64,000 nucleotides of DNA from NCBI RefSeq assembly GCF_017654505.1, contig NC_054543.1, positions 25,396,339 to 25,460,338 of the forward strand, written 5' to 3'. The number at the start of each line of letters is the position of its first letter. Positions within the stretch are counted from its first letter, which is position 1. The notes beneath the pieces were generated by a model that ran no database searches, was not told the DNA's origin, and saw only the letters and a program-made list of their open reading frames with translations. The stretch comes from Polyodon spathula (Eukaryota > Chordata > Actinopteri > Acipenseriformes > Polyodontidae). Shown piece after piece: positions 13,941-22,820 of this stretch. The position numbers and the translations under genes are program-made.

Positions 13941-14039
13941 CAGACTGAATTGGCTGCATACCCCGGCATCGACTGCGGTTTTCCTGCCGAACTTGAGGCG
14001 GAAAAAAAATAGGGCCTACCTGGTCCCGATTGAATCCGC

Positions 14040-14640
14040 ACCAGTGCAACCATCTTCGGTGCCACCTACAGCCCGGCACCGACCATCGGCACCAACTGTT
14101 CGGCACCAATAACGCTCTCCTCGACGCTGATCCTGGCACTGGTTGACTAGCTTCGGAGCCGTCTACAGCCTGGCACCGACTGCACTACACATCGGTACTA
14201 CACATCAGCACCGACATCGGCACCGATTGACTCGGCACCGACCACTATGCATCGACAGTGCTCTCCTCGGCTCAGTTCCTGGCACTGATTGATTCTGCAC
14301 TGGTGAACCTCTTCGGAGCTGTCTACAGCCCGGCACCAACCGCGGTACACATCGGCACCGACCTTGGCACAGATTAACTCGGCACCGACCTCTCGGCACC
14401 GACTGTGCTCTTCTTGACGTCTATCCCAGCACTGATTGATTTGGTACCGGTGAATAGCTTTGGGGCCATCTACAGCCTGGCACCGACCACGCTACAGTTC
14501 GGAACGACCTCGGCGCCAATTGACTCGGCACCAACCACTCTGCACGACAGCACTCTCCTCGGCCCCAATCCCGGCACCAACTGAGTCGGCACCGGTGAAT
14601 CATTTTAAGAGCCGTCTACAGCCCGACATCGACCTTGCTA
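14040..14640. repeat. Imperfect ~150-bp tandem repeats rich in CGGCACCGA
   Basis: Units start at CTTCGGAGCCGTCTACAGCC-like sequences near 14044, 14153, 14306, 14454 and 14603. The last three spacings are about 150 bp. Each unit carries several CGGCACCGAC-type words. An inverted single copy lies at about 16510-16565 in the opposite arm, so this is part of the terminal-repeat structure of the DIRS-like element. Confidence 0.75.
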
Positions 14641-14681
14641 ATATCAGCACCAAGTGCAGCAGCTTCACATATGACGCCATG

Positions 14682-15053
14682 TCAGTACAATCGAATGAGG
14701 AATAAGTTGAGGTCCCTGAGGTCCATAATTGGTCTGAAACCGCCGTCTCTTTTGGGCACCAGGAAGTACTTGGAGTAAAAGCCGCTGAGAGCATCGCTTG
14801 GACTTACCAAGCATACAGCGTTCTTCCTTTGAAGATTGGCGATCTCCTGTTGAAAAAGTATCACCCTCGCTAGTTCAACGATGGTGGGGAGCACACCCTT
14901 GAAGGGTGGCAGATATATGCGGAATTGTAGAGCAAATCCTTGTCTCATTGTTGATAGCACCCAGGAGTGCTGCGTGCAGCCTTGCCATGGTTCGTTGCCG
15001 TTGGTCAGTCCGGTTGTGGGGGATTTGGTGGCAGCCTTGTCCCTCAGGGGCAT
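14682..15053 (-). pseudogene. DIRS-like reverse transcriptase, N-terminal part only
   Basis: The frame contains GVLPTIVELARVILFQQEI, then SGFYSKYFLVPKRDGGFRP and IMDLRDLN. FYS.YF.VPK.DGG.RP followed by a DLR.LN block is characteristic of DIRS-type reverse transcriptases. The frame stops soon after the first conserved strands and runs into the CGGCACCGA tandem repeats, so the catalytic palm, including the aspartate pair, is missing. Confidence 0.82.
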
Positions 15054-15299
15054 TCTCCCTTGGGCTTGGGAGGGGGCAGGTCTTTCATAGGCCTCGGTCT
15101 CCAGCCAGAGAACCGGTTACTCCTGGTCTGCAGTGGTCCCCTGCCACTGGCTCTGCCTCTGCTTGCTTGTCTACTCTGGGGTGGAGGGTGATGTTCAGAC
15201 CCTTTCACCCCATCAGGCTGCGCATGCCGCCTTGGGCGCTGACAGCAAGCCGGAAGGCAAGAAAACTTGGAGGCGACCTCCGTGGCCTTGTGGGACCTC

Positions 15300-16508
15300 T
15301 CAAGGCTCACATCAATGGTCGCTCCAAAAGTTTAATGGGGGCGTCCAGTAGTGCCATCTTCTTGGTCTCCATGACCTTGGCTTGTGTCAGGTCAGTCATC
15401 GCCTTAGCTACCGCCTGGAGCTCCCTCTTGACCGCTTCTGTAGCTCTTTCCTGAAGCCTCTCTGACAACTGGTTCTGGTAGAGCACCAGTTTGGCAATGG
15501 CATTTGCTGCTCGGACCGACAGCGCTGCCGATGCAGAAGAACATTGCATCCGTTGTCCTGCAAAGCTTGTTTGGCAGGTTGGGTCCTCATCTCCCTAGAT
15601 GAATGTGGAACCTTGCACCAAAAGCGTGACCGTATCCCCAATAATGGGGAATGTGTCTAGGTCCGCTTCTTGGGCTCCTGCAGTATGAACCAGAGACTCT
15701 GCTTTTCTGGAGGCTGAGGGTGCATACGCTGGGTTGGTCCAGGAGGAGCGCACCAATTCCAGGATGTCCTGGCATAAAAGGAGGGCATGCTGTGGGTACC
15801 CTTTCTGTTGGAGGAAGTGGTTCCCCTTTCCCTCTTGTTCTGCCATTAGTGGCTGCAGCTGCACGCTGTACTAAGGCCCGGAACTCTTCCCTCTGCGACA
15901 CGTGTGGCAATGGCGGTAAGGAGCCTGCCCGATGGAGGTGGCTGGGTCTGAGATTTTCTGATCTAGACGCCGTGAAGGACAGCACGTCTGGGCTAGGGGG
16001 TCTTGGCAGAGGGGATGGGGAGTGAGACTGTGGGGGCTGGAGCTGCCCAGTGGTAGGGGGTAGTCTGCCCTGTGACTTTAATAGGGTCTCCAGCATGGTC
16101 TGCTGAGCCCTTACAGTTTCTGCCAGTTTCAGGAAGCGCTGCTTGGCCGAGGGATTGTCTGTGACTGTGTGGAGAAGGGGAGCAGTGCCTGAGAGGCGAC
16201 CACCTGTCCTTTGGGGAAGGGGAGCGGTGCCTGCACAGCGACCTCCTGTCCCCTGGTGAGCGTCCCCTGGAGTGGTACTGCCTTGGTGGTGACCATCTCG
16301 CCTCCCCTGAGAGGTGTCTGCTCCTCTGTACCGGTGGTGAGGAAGGGGAGGGTGACGCAGATGAGTGTGAGAGCTCCCTGGTCACTGTAGCAGGGGAGGT
16401 CCTGGATGACCTCTGCGGTCCACTGATCTCATTTTCCCATGGCTGGAGGAGAGAAACTCTGCTAGGGATAGGGCTGCTCTCGGTCAGTGTGGAGCCAATT
16501 GTTGCCAA
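15300..16508 (-). pseudogene. DIRS-like ORF1 (gag-like), frameshifted
   Basis: Reading from 16508 down, the first frame gives an arginine/serine/proline-rich protein (RSPSPKDRWSPLRHCSPSP). Later frames (from about 16096, 15864 and 15549) continue through a helical segment such as VKRELQAVAKAMTDLTQAKV. This fits ORF1 of DIRS-like elements, which comes before the reverse transcriptase. Frame changes near 16000, 15600 and 15400 break it. I cannot define the true start: an ATG at 16508 is the first in the open frame. Confidence 0.6.
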
Positions 16509-16789
16509 GGTCGGTGCCGACGTGTAGTACGGTTGGTGCCGGGCTGTAGATGGCTCCGAAGAGGTTCAACAGTGCCGAATTAATTGGTGTCAAAAATGTG
16601 GCAGAGAAAAGTGCTGTCAATGCCGAAAAGTTGGTGCTGAGTAGACCTGTTCCAAGGTCTGTGCCGATGGTAGGTACGGTCAGTACAGGGCTGTTGGTAG
16701 CGGTAAAGATGTTTACAATGGTGCCGAGTCAATCGGGACTGGGTAGGCGTTGTTTTTCTGAACCTCACGGTCGGCGGGAAAGACTGCGG

Positions 16790-17385
16790 TCGATGCATAG
16801 TCGCCAAGGGCAATCGCATTTGCGCTAGGAAAGCCTAAGGCTTGAGAAGGGCGTTTTATTTTTTTATTTATTTTTTTGGTCGCTGTGACTGATTAAATCG
16901 GTGTAGGGGACGATGCCACGAGCCCATAAAGTCTCCTTACAGCACCACAACAGCTCCTCACACGGTATATTAACTACCCAACTCCTCGTGCAGTGAAAAA
17001 AGAGTAATAACCGGCGCCAATCTCAGAAGAGGGGTTGAAACCAGCTCTAGTCAGTAAACTGACGTGAGAATTAGGAGAGAGCACTCTTTAGTAACGCTCG
17101 AAAGCGCGATTTTACCATGGAATTTTTATAAATTTGCAGATACAATCCAACAAATCAGCCAATTTCGGTTCAAGAAAGCAAACGCAATCTGACCTGTCTC
17201 AGTGAGATGAGAGAGAAAATGACGATGTGCTACTGTGAGGATGTCCCTCTTCAACAGGAGGTGGGAGGGACCTCCCCCTCACAACAGGGCCCTGATAGGG
17301 CAGCTTTTTTATATGTGCTCAGTGATTGGCAGTCAGAGAGGGCTCTTCTCGTTCGGTAAGGGTTGCCATTCCATTGAAAAGGAAC
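16790..17385. repeat. DIRS-like inverted terminal repeat, high-coordinate copy
   Basis: Inverted counterpart of 13347-13940. The outer edge is set where GTTCCTTTTCAAT (reverse strand) matches GTTCTCTTTCAAT at 13347. Beyond it no inverted similarity is seen. Confidence 0.85.
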
Positions 17386-18117
17386 TGTCTCAGATCAACC
17401 TTAGAGGTGACTTGCCTATAGCTTGGACTGTTTGTAACCTTAGTTGTCGATAACTGTAATTCTTTATTTAGTGGCTTTCTGTCCTGTATAATATGGAGCA
17501 TAATTTGCCACGTTGAAGGATTGAAACAGTAGGAAAACTCCCACTCACTATATTAACCTGTTTCTCCACCACACTACTCAATTATATAATTTGATTTTAA
17601 ATAACTACCAGACTTGAAGAGCATCTGCTGTTTTCACCATGTACCTGTTTGCTTGATGCTTGATAAGATTGGTCTAATTGTTTCTCCTAACTTTTTCTAA
17701 CTTGTTTTTTTTACGTTGTTTTTGTTATAGATAGCAAATTATATAAATACAGGATCAGTGCATATCAGATCAATCACCCTCAAAACATAAGGTTCATGAA
17801 TGTTGATATAAATATGTATTTATAAGTGAGCTACCCAAAGTTATTCTATTTTTTTTTACTGGGACTTTCACTTGTATGTATCTGTTATTGTTGACTAGGT
17901 TTCTGATTTTAGTTCAGCAAGGCAGGTTAATGCTAGCACTAGGGATGAAACGATTTTTCGATAGTACGATATATCGTGATTACAAATATTCGTGATAATC
18001 GTAACGTTAACATTTTTTAATTATTCGATAATTGTAGAAAACGATAGTCACATACTCAATAAACGTGGCTGGAAGCAGAACAGACACTTTTCTCTCCAAA
18101 TAAGGGTAAAATCACCG
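17386..18117. other. Intron sequence with possible hAT-type terminus
   Basis: Mostly unassigned AT-rich DNA. Around 17940-18060, CTAGGGATGAAACGATTTTT followed by CGATA/TATCG words looks like the end of a hAT-type element. I could not find its partner end. Confidence 0.4.
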
Positions 18118-18903
18118 GTATGTACTAGGGCTGCTACAATTAAATCAAAAATCTATTTTTCGATAGATTCCATTCCTCATTATATACATGGATGAAAATA
18201 CTGGATAATCGATTCAATAACTACATTTTTGCAATGCACGTAGTTAATACAATTATTTATGTTATCAACAAAACTGCGCCAAACGCTCTACCTTGCTATT
18301 TACAGTATTTCTACCAGACAAACAGTGGGCGTGCTCTTGTTTGCCTGCTTGTGTTAACTGGCATCTAATTTGCTGGTCCCATCCTACCAATGAATCAGAT
18401 TTGAAAATTCTTTGTAAGTAGCCCCCTCTGTGTGACACCTTGTATCCAGAGCAGGACGACAGGCTTGTATTCCTGGCAAACAGTCTGTAAATAAATTGTG
18501 CACATTGTATATGCGGAAACTTGCGCTGCTTTGGAGTTTGAAAATGAACTGTTATTTAAAAATAGTCAATAACATTAAAAATAAATAAACGATCATTGAT
18601 GTTAAATGCAATTTTGAAGTAAAGATCAGCTATTAGCGGGTGTGCAATTTGTGCTAAGTAAATATTATTATTATTATTATTATTATTTATTATTATTTAT
18701 GTTTTAGGCTGGAATTTCTGCATTGTGTTTCACAGATAGTGAAAGTTAGGTGGTACAGTTTTAACAAAATGCAATGCGTGATGAAGCAGCTGTTGCAGGC
18801 TGAATTTAAAAAAAACAAACAAAACCTTTTTTGTAAACTAGTGTCTAGTTTATATAGTTTACATTCCAAAGTACTGTAATCTGTTTGGGATATATATATA
18901 TAT

Positions 18904-19387
18904 TGTCAACTTGTTGCTTGCCACAGATGCTCTCACGGGTTCTTCTCCCTTCTGAATCACGACCCAACACACTGGATTCTACTGAAACAGCGCTCACGCG
19001 CACTTTTAATAAACACAAAATGAAATAAACACAAAACAAACACCTAGCTCCTGTTTGGAGCACTCACTAAACATAAACAGGAACCTAACTATCACGCAGG
19101 ACGGCTAAACCGTTTACCTGCCACAAACATTCAAAAACACCCTTACACAATACCTCAATACGACTGCTCACTCACACAGTCGGGCTCTTCTCTCAGCAGC
19201 AGCCTGGAACAGACTGTCTGCCTCTCAAATACCCTGCACCTGGCTCTAATTTACAATTACCACCAGGTGCAGGGGATTATTAAACAATAAAACAATTACC
19301 CAATTAAACCCCATAACACCCAAATGTGCATTCTCACAAGGTTTTTAGCAGGGAAGGATTTTAACCCCCTCCCTGCTATCTCCCACA
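18904..19387 (-). repeat. 3' LTR of non-autonomous element
   Basis: About 98% identical by eye to 20242-20724. It begins TGTGGGAGATAGC and ends GTTGACA on the minus strand. Confidence 0.93.
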
Positions 19388-20202
19388 TCCTCCCCCCCAA
19401 GTGTGAAACACTGATAGGCCATACCAAGGCCACCCCCTCCCCTAAAACACAACCACCCACCCTCAAGTCCATAAATGTCCATTTCCGCCCTCTTCCACAG
19501 GCGGGCTTGAGGGTGGGTCGGATCTTCCGGCACATCCGGGAAGGGAGCTTGAACCGGCGACAAGGGACCCCACCGGGATGACATGGCCGACCGAAGCGAT
19601 GACCGGGGAACAGGAAGATGCAGCAGTGGACAGAGATCTTCCACTGGGGACCGGCGCAGCGATGTCCGATCACCCAGGGGAAGCGAAGCAGCGAACAGGG
19701 GGAGCACCAGCGACGTCTGGCAGCAGCCCAGCGACGTCTGGGTGCTCGGGAAGAGCGGAGCAGGGAACCAGGGGAAAAGCTGTGGCCAATGCTGCAGATT
19801 CCTGGGCTCCAGGTCCAGCGCAGGAAGGTCTAGGAAGACCGGCAGGGTGTCCAGGAGCAAGGGGCAAGGGACCGCAACTGGCAGTGCCGGACTGGTTCGC
19901 TGGGGTGATGGAGGTGGGCACCTCACCTCCTCCTCCTCTCTGGGCTCTGGGAGCGGCACCTCCTCCCCTCTGGGCTCTGGGAGCGGCACCTCCTCCCCTC
20001 TGGGCTCTGGGAGCGGCGGCTCCTCCCCTCTGGGCTCTGGGAGCGGCGGCTCCAGTGTTGAGCTCACCCACTTCTTAAACATTGACACCAGCGCCGTTGG
20101 TTCCGGCTCTGGAAGTCCCAGTTCCACTTCCCACTTCTTATTTTGCTCAATTAGAGCAGCAGTGTTTCTCTTTATTTGAGCTATGAGCTCCTGCAAATCC
20201 AT
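19345..20202 (-). CDS. Gag-like protein with PLPEPR repeats (non-autonomous LTR element)
   Basis: The open frame runs from an ATG at 20202 (MDLQELIAQIKRNTAALIEQ) to a stop inside the 3' LTR, about 285 residues. The first 60 residues are predicted helical, possibly a short coiled coil. They are followed by four repeats of the type PLPEPRGEE, then a long proline/leucine-rich region. No zinc knuckle, protease or polymerase motif is present. The frame may extend upstream of 20202 into the 5' LTR, but the ATG after the primer-binding-like site is the natural start. The same repeat type occurs in the protein at 42161-43459. I do not recognise the protein and cannot assign a function. An incidental frame remains possible, because the repeats lack stop codons in several frames. 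Confidence 0.55.
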   Translation of the reverse strand: MDLQELIAQIKRNTAALIEQNKKWEVELGLPEPEPTALVSMFKKWVSSTLEPPLPEPRGEEPPLPEPRGEEVPLPEPRGEEVPLPEPREEEEVRCPPPSPQRTSPALPVAVPCPLLLDTLPVFLDLPALDLEPRNLQHWPQLFPWFPAPLFPSTQTSLGCCQTSLVLPLFAASLPLGDRTSLRRSPVEDLCPLLHLPVPRSSLRSAMSSRWGPLSPVQAPFPDVPEDPTHPQARLWKRAEMDIYGLEGGWLCFRGGGGLGMAYQCFTLGGEDVGDSREGVKILPC

Positions 20203-20241
20203 TGTTGCGTGTTGAGTCAGAAGGGCACTTCTGGTACCATA

Positions 20242-20724
20242 TGTCACCTTGTTGCTTGCCACAGAGGCTCTCACGGGTTCTTCTCCCTTCCGAATCACGA
20301 CCCAACACACAGGATTCTACTGAAACAGCGCTCACGCGCACTTTTAATAAACACAAAATGAAATAAACACAAAACAAACACCTAGCTCCTATTTGGAGCA
20401 CTCACTAAACATAAACAGGAACCTAACTATCACGCAGGACGGCTAAACCGTTTACCTGCCACAAACATTCAAAAACACCCTTACACAATACCTCAATACG
20501 ACTGCTCACTCACACAGTCGGGCTCTTCTCTCAGCAGCAGCCTGGAACAGACTGGCTGCCTCTCAAATACCCTGCACCTGGCTCTAATTTACAATTACCA
20601 CCAGGTGCAGGGGATTAACTAAACAATAAAACAATTACACAATTAAACCCCATAACACCCAAATGTGCATTCTCACAAGGTTTTTAGCAGGGAAGGATTT
20701 TAACCCCCTCCCTGCTATCTCACA
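20242..20724 (-). repeat. 5' LTR of non-autonomous element
   Basis: Begins TGTGAGATAGCAGGGAGG and ends AAGGTGACA on the minus strand. It is followed by the primer-binding-like site. The AGGGAGGGGGTTAAA word near its start is shared with the LTR at 43611-44093. Confidence 0.93.
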
Positions 20725-20731
20725 ATATATA

Positions 20732-20790
<59 letters not shown>
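20725..20790. repeat. (TA)n microsatellite
   Basis: TA repeat flanking the 5' LTR. A shorter TA run (18890-18903) flanks the other side, and together they were the insertion site. Confidence 0.95.
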
Positions 20791-20792
<2 letters not shown>

Positions 20793-21055
20793 GTAACACT
20801 CCTGTAGTATGTTAAACTTGCTAGATTTGTTGTGAATGTTGTGTTTTGTTTTTCTTTTTCTCTTGACACTACCCAATGATATTAACATGACAACGTCATG
20901 GGAAGAGGAATGCACTGAAAATGTATGGTACAATTATCGATATTTACTAGAATGATTATATTGTGTGCGCCCAATTAATCAATTGCTATTTTGAGGCTTA
21001 ACTGACAGCCCTAGTATGTACTTTCACTCCAACTCACTCTTCCCAATGGCACATT

Positions 21056-21918
21056 TAAGAAAGTTTACAAACAAGAGGAGGCCATTCGGCCCATCTTGCT
21101 CATTTGGTTGTTAGTAGCTTATTGATCCCAAAATCTCATCAAGCAGCTTCTTGAAGGATCCCAGGGTGTCAGCGTCAACAACATTACTGGGGAGTTGATT
21201 CCAGACCCTCACAATTCTCTGTGTAAAAAAGTGTCTCCTATTTTCTGTTCTGAATGCCCCTTTTTCTAAACTCCATTTGTGACCCCTGGTCCTTGTTTCT
21301 TTTTTCAAGCTGAAAAAGTCCCTTGGGTCGACACTGTCAATACCTTTTAGAATTTTTAATGCTTGAATTAGGTCACCACGTAGTCTTCTTTGTTCAAGAC
21401 TGAACAGATTCAATTCTTTTAGCCTGTCTGCATATGACATGCCTTTTAAGCCCGGAATAATTCTGGTCGCTCTTCTTTGCACTCTTTCTAGAGCAGCAAT
21501 ATCTTTTTTATAGCGAGGTGACCAGAACTGAACACAATATTCAAGATGAGGTCTTACTAGTGCATTGTACAGTTTTAACATTACTTCCCTTGATTTAAAT
21601 TCAACACTTTTCACAATGTATCCGAGCATCTTGTTAGCCTTTTTTATAGCTTCCCCACATTGTCTAGATGAAGACATTTCTGAGTCAACAAAAACTCCTA
21701 GATCTTTTTCATAGATTCCTTCTCCAATTTCAATATCTCCCATATGATATTTATAATGTACATTTGTATTTCCTGCGTGCAGTACCTTACACTTTTCTCT
21801 ATTAAATGTCATTTGCCATGTGTCTGCCCAGTTCTGAATCTTGTCTAGATCATTTTGAATGACCTTTGCTGCTGCAACAGTGTTTGCCACTCCCCCTACT
21901 TTTGTGTCATCTGGAGCA
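21056..21918 (-). mobile_element. CR1-like LINE, 3' end, 5'-truncated
   Basis: Minus-strand 3' portion of a CR1-clade non-LTR retrotransposon. It ends at the low-coordinate side in the AAGAAAGTTTACAAAC word that recurs at about 53790 and 62770. The coding part is open and close to the copy at 62757-63493. It stops abruptly at about 21918, where the T-rich 5' region of a different LINE begins on the other strand. Confidence 0.9.
21111..21917 (-). CDS. CR1 reverse transcriptase, C-terminal part (truncated)
   Basis: An open frame of about 268 residues from the truncation point to the natural stop. It contains NWADTWQMTFNREKCKVLH, then LGVFVDSEMSSSRQCGEAI, ALVRPHLEYCVQFWSPRYKK and LERVQRRATRIIPGLKGMSY, followed by SLEQRRLRGDLI. 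These are the post-catalytic palm/thumb segments and C-terminal region of CR1 reverse transcriptases. The endonuclease, fingers and catalytic aspartates are missing with the 5' end. The frame has no stops, so this is a relatively young copy, but it has no start codon of its own. Confidence 0.92.
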   Translation of the reverse strand, partial: APDDTKVGGVANTVAAAKVIQNDLDKIQNWADTWQMTFNREKCKVLHAGNTNVHYKYHMGDIEIGEGIYEKDLGVFVDSEMSSSRQCGEAIKKANKMLGYIVKSVEFKSREVMLKLYNALVRPHLEYCVQFWSPRYKKDIAALERVQRRATRIIPGLKGMSYADRLKELNLFSLEQRRLRGDLIQALKILKGIDSVDPRDFFSLKKETRTRGHKWSLEKGAFRTENRRHFFTQRIVRVWNQLPSNVVDADTLGSFKKLLDEILGSISY

Positions 21919-22114
21919 GGTCACCGATTAGTGGAGCTCCTGCTTATCCTTTTAAAAAACTTTAAAAAACAGTTATTTCAAGTTTTATTTTGGAAATCTT
22001 TTGGTTCTTTTCATTTATTTAAAGTAGTGGTGCACCTTTTAGTTAAAGAATTTTTAGTTTTTGAACGGTTCTTTTCTTTTAAATAAGTGTTTGTTTGTTT
22101 TGGTTTGTTTGTCT

Positions 22115-22759
22115 CCCTGCACTTGCATTGTAAGTGCAGGGGGGCGGCCATTTTGGATTTTTTCCTTTTGGTTGATTTTTATTTTTTTCCTTCTTTGAAT
22201 TTTAACTTTGGTTTCTCACTTTTATTTTAGGTGCTTTTTGATTTTATAATTAAGAGCACATTATCTCGTTTATTTTAAAATTATTTTTGCTTTGAAAAAC
22301 TGTTTTTGACTTTGTTTTAAAAATCGTTTTGTTTTAAAAATCCCCTGCTCTTGCCTTGGGCAGAGTAGGGGAAGGGCAGGCACTTTTGTCTGCTCTGTTT
22401 CTTATTTTTATTATATTTTTTAGTTGAAGGTTTTTATTTTTAAAAAGAAAACCTTTAACTGGATTTATTTATTTTGATTATTTTTATTGTTTTCATTTTA
22501 TCTCGTTTTATTTTCTTGGGTGGGGAATAAAACAGGATAAGTTTAAAAAAAAAAAATCCTTTTTTTGGTTTTTTTGATTTTTCATTTTTGTTTGTGCCCC
22601 TGTGCTATTGGAGCGCAGGGGTGCATGTGTGTGTTTGTTTGTTTATTTAAAAAAAAAAAAAAAATCATTTTTTTGAAATAAATAAATAAATAAATAAAAC
22701 TTTAGTCCTTTTTTCCTATTTTGTTTTGCGCACCCCTGCACTATTGGAGTGCAGGGGTG
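22115..22759 (+). promoter_or_regulatory. Serial GC-rich hairpins in LINE 5' region
   Basis: Four inverted repeats lie in T-rich DNA upstream of ORF1, at 22115-22141 (10-bp stem CCCTGCACTT), about 22342-22371 (imperfect), 22597-22621 (stem CCCCTGTGCT, loop ATTGG) and 22731-22759 (12-bp stem CACCCCTGCACT, loop ATTGG). They look like diverged copies of one unit. Their role is unknown. They may act in RNA structure, translation start or packaging. Confidence 0.6.
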
Positions 22760-22820
22760 AGTCTGTCTGTTTTGTTTTGTTTTTGTTTAAATAAATAAAT
22801 AAAAATAAAAAATTTAAAAA

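Larger units (their letters stand above)
13347..17385 (-). mobile_element. DIRS-like retroelement with inverted terminal repeats, internally deleted
   Basis: The two ends are inverted copies of each other over several hundred bases. For example, CTCACTGAGACAGGTC near 13528 reappears reverse-complemented near 17195, and the GCCGATTTAATCGG region near 13825 matches the region near 16890. Between them lie, on the minus strand, an SR/P-rich ORF1 (16508 to about 15300) and a reverse transcriptase start (15053-14682). Inverted rather than direct terminal repeats are typical of DIRS-type tyrosine-recombinase retroelements. The rest of the reverse transcriptase, RNase H, methyltransferase-like and recombinase regions are absent. 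Confidence 0.82.
18904..20724 (-). mobile_element. Complete non-autonomous LTR retrotransposon
   Basis: A 1.8-kb minus-strand element. The 5' LTR is 20242-20724 and the 3' LTR 18904-19387. A primer-binding-like TGGTACCAGAAGTGCC lies just inside the 5' LTR, and a purine tract (GGGGGGGAGGA) directly precedes the 3' LTR. The two LTRs begin TGTG and end CA, and differ at only about ten positions over 483 bp by eye, so the insertion is young. It sits in a TA repeat inside the hAT element. The internal part has one gag-like frame and no protease, reverse transcriptase or integrase. Confidence 0.92.
18126..21013. mobile_element. Non-autonomous hAT element with 8-bp target duplication
   Basis: The left end TAGGGCTGCTACAA and right end ACTGACAGCCCTA are short inverted repeats (TAGGGCTG/CAGCCCTA). 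They are flanked on both sides by the identical octamer GTATGTAC at 18118-18125 and 21014-21021. An 8-bp duplication with such ends is the hAT signature. Subtracting the LTR element inside it leaves about 1.06 kb with no transposase frame, so it was mobilised by another copy. Confidence 0.85.

Noticed and set aside
15044..15310. Overlapping plus- and minus-strand frames in the DIRS-like element
   Set aside because: They are shadows of ORF1/RT decay and show no conserved blocks of their own.
17938..18060. Possible separate hAT-type terminus (CTAGGGATGAAACGA)
   Set aside because: I could not find an inverted partner or target duplication, so it is noted only as a possibility in the intron entry.
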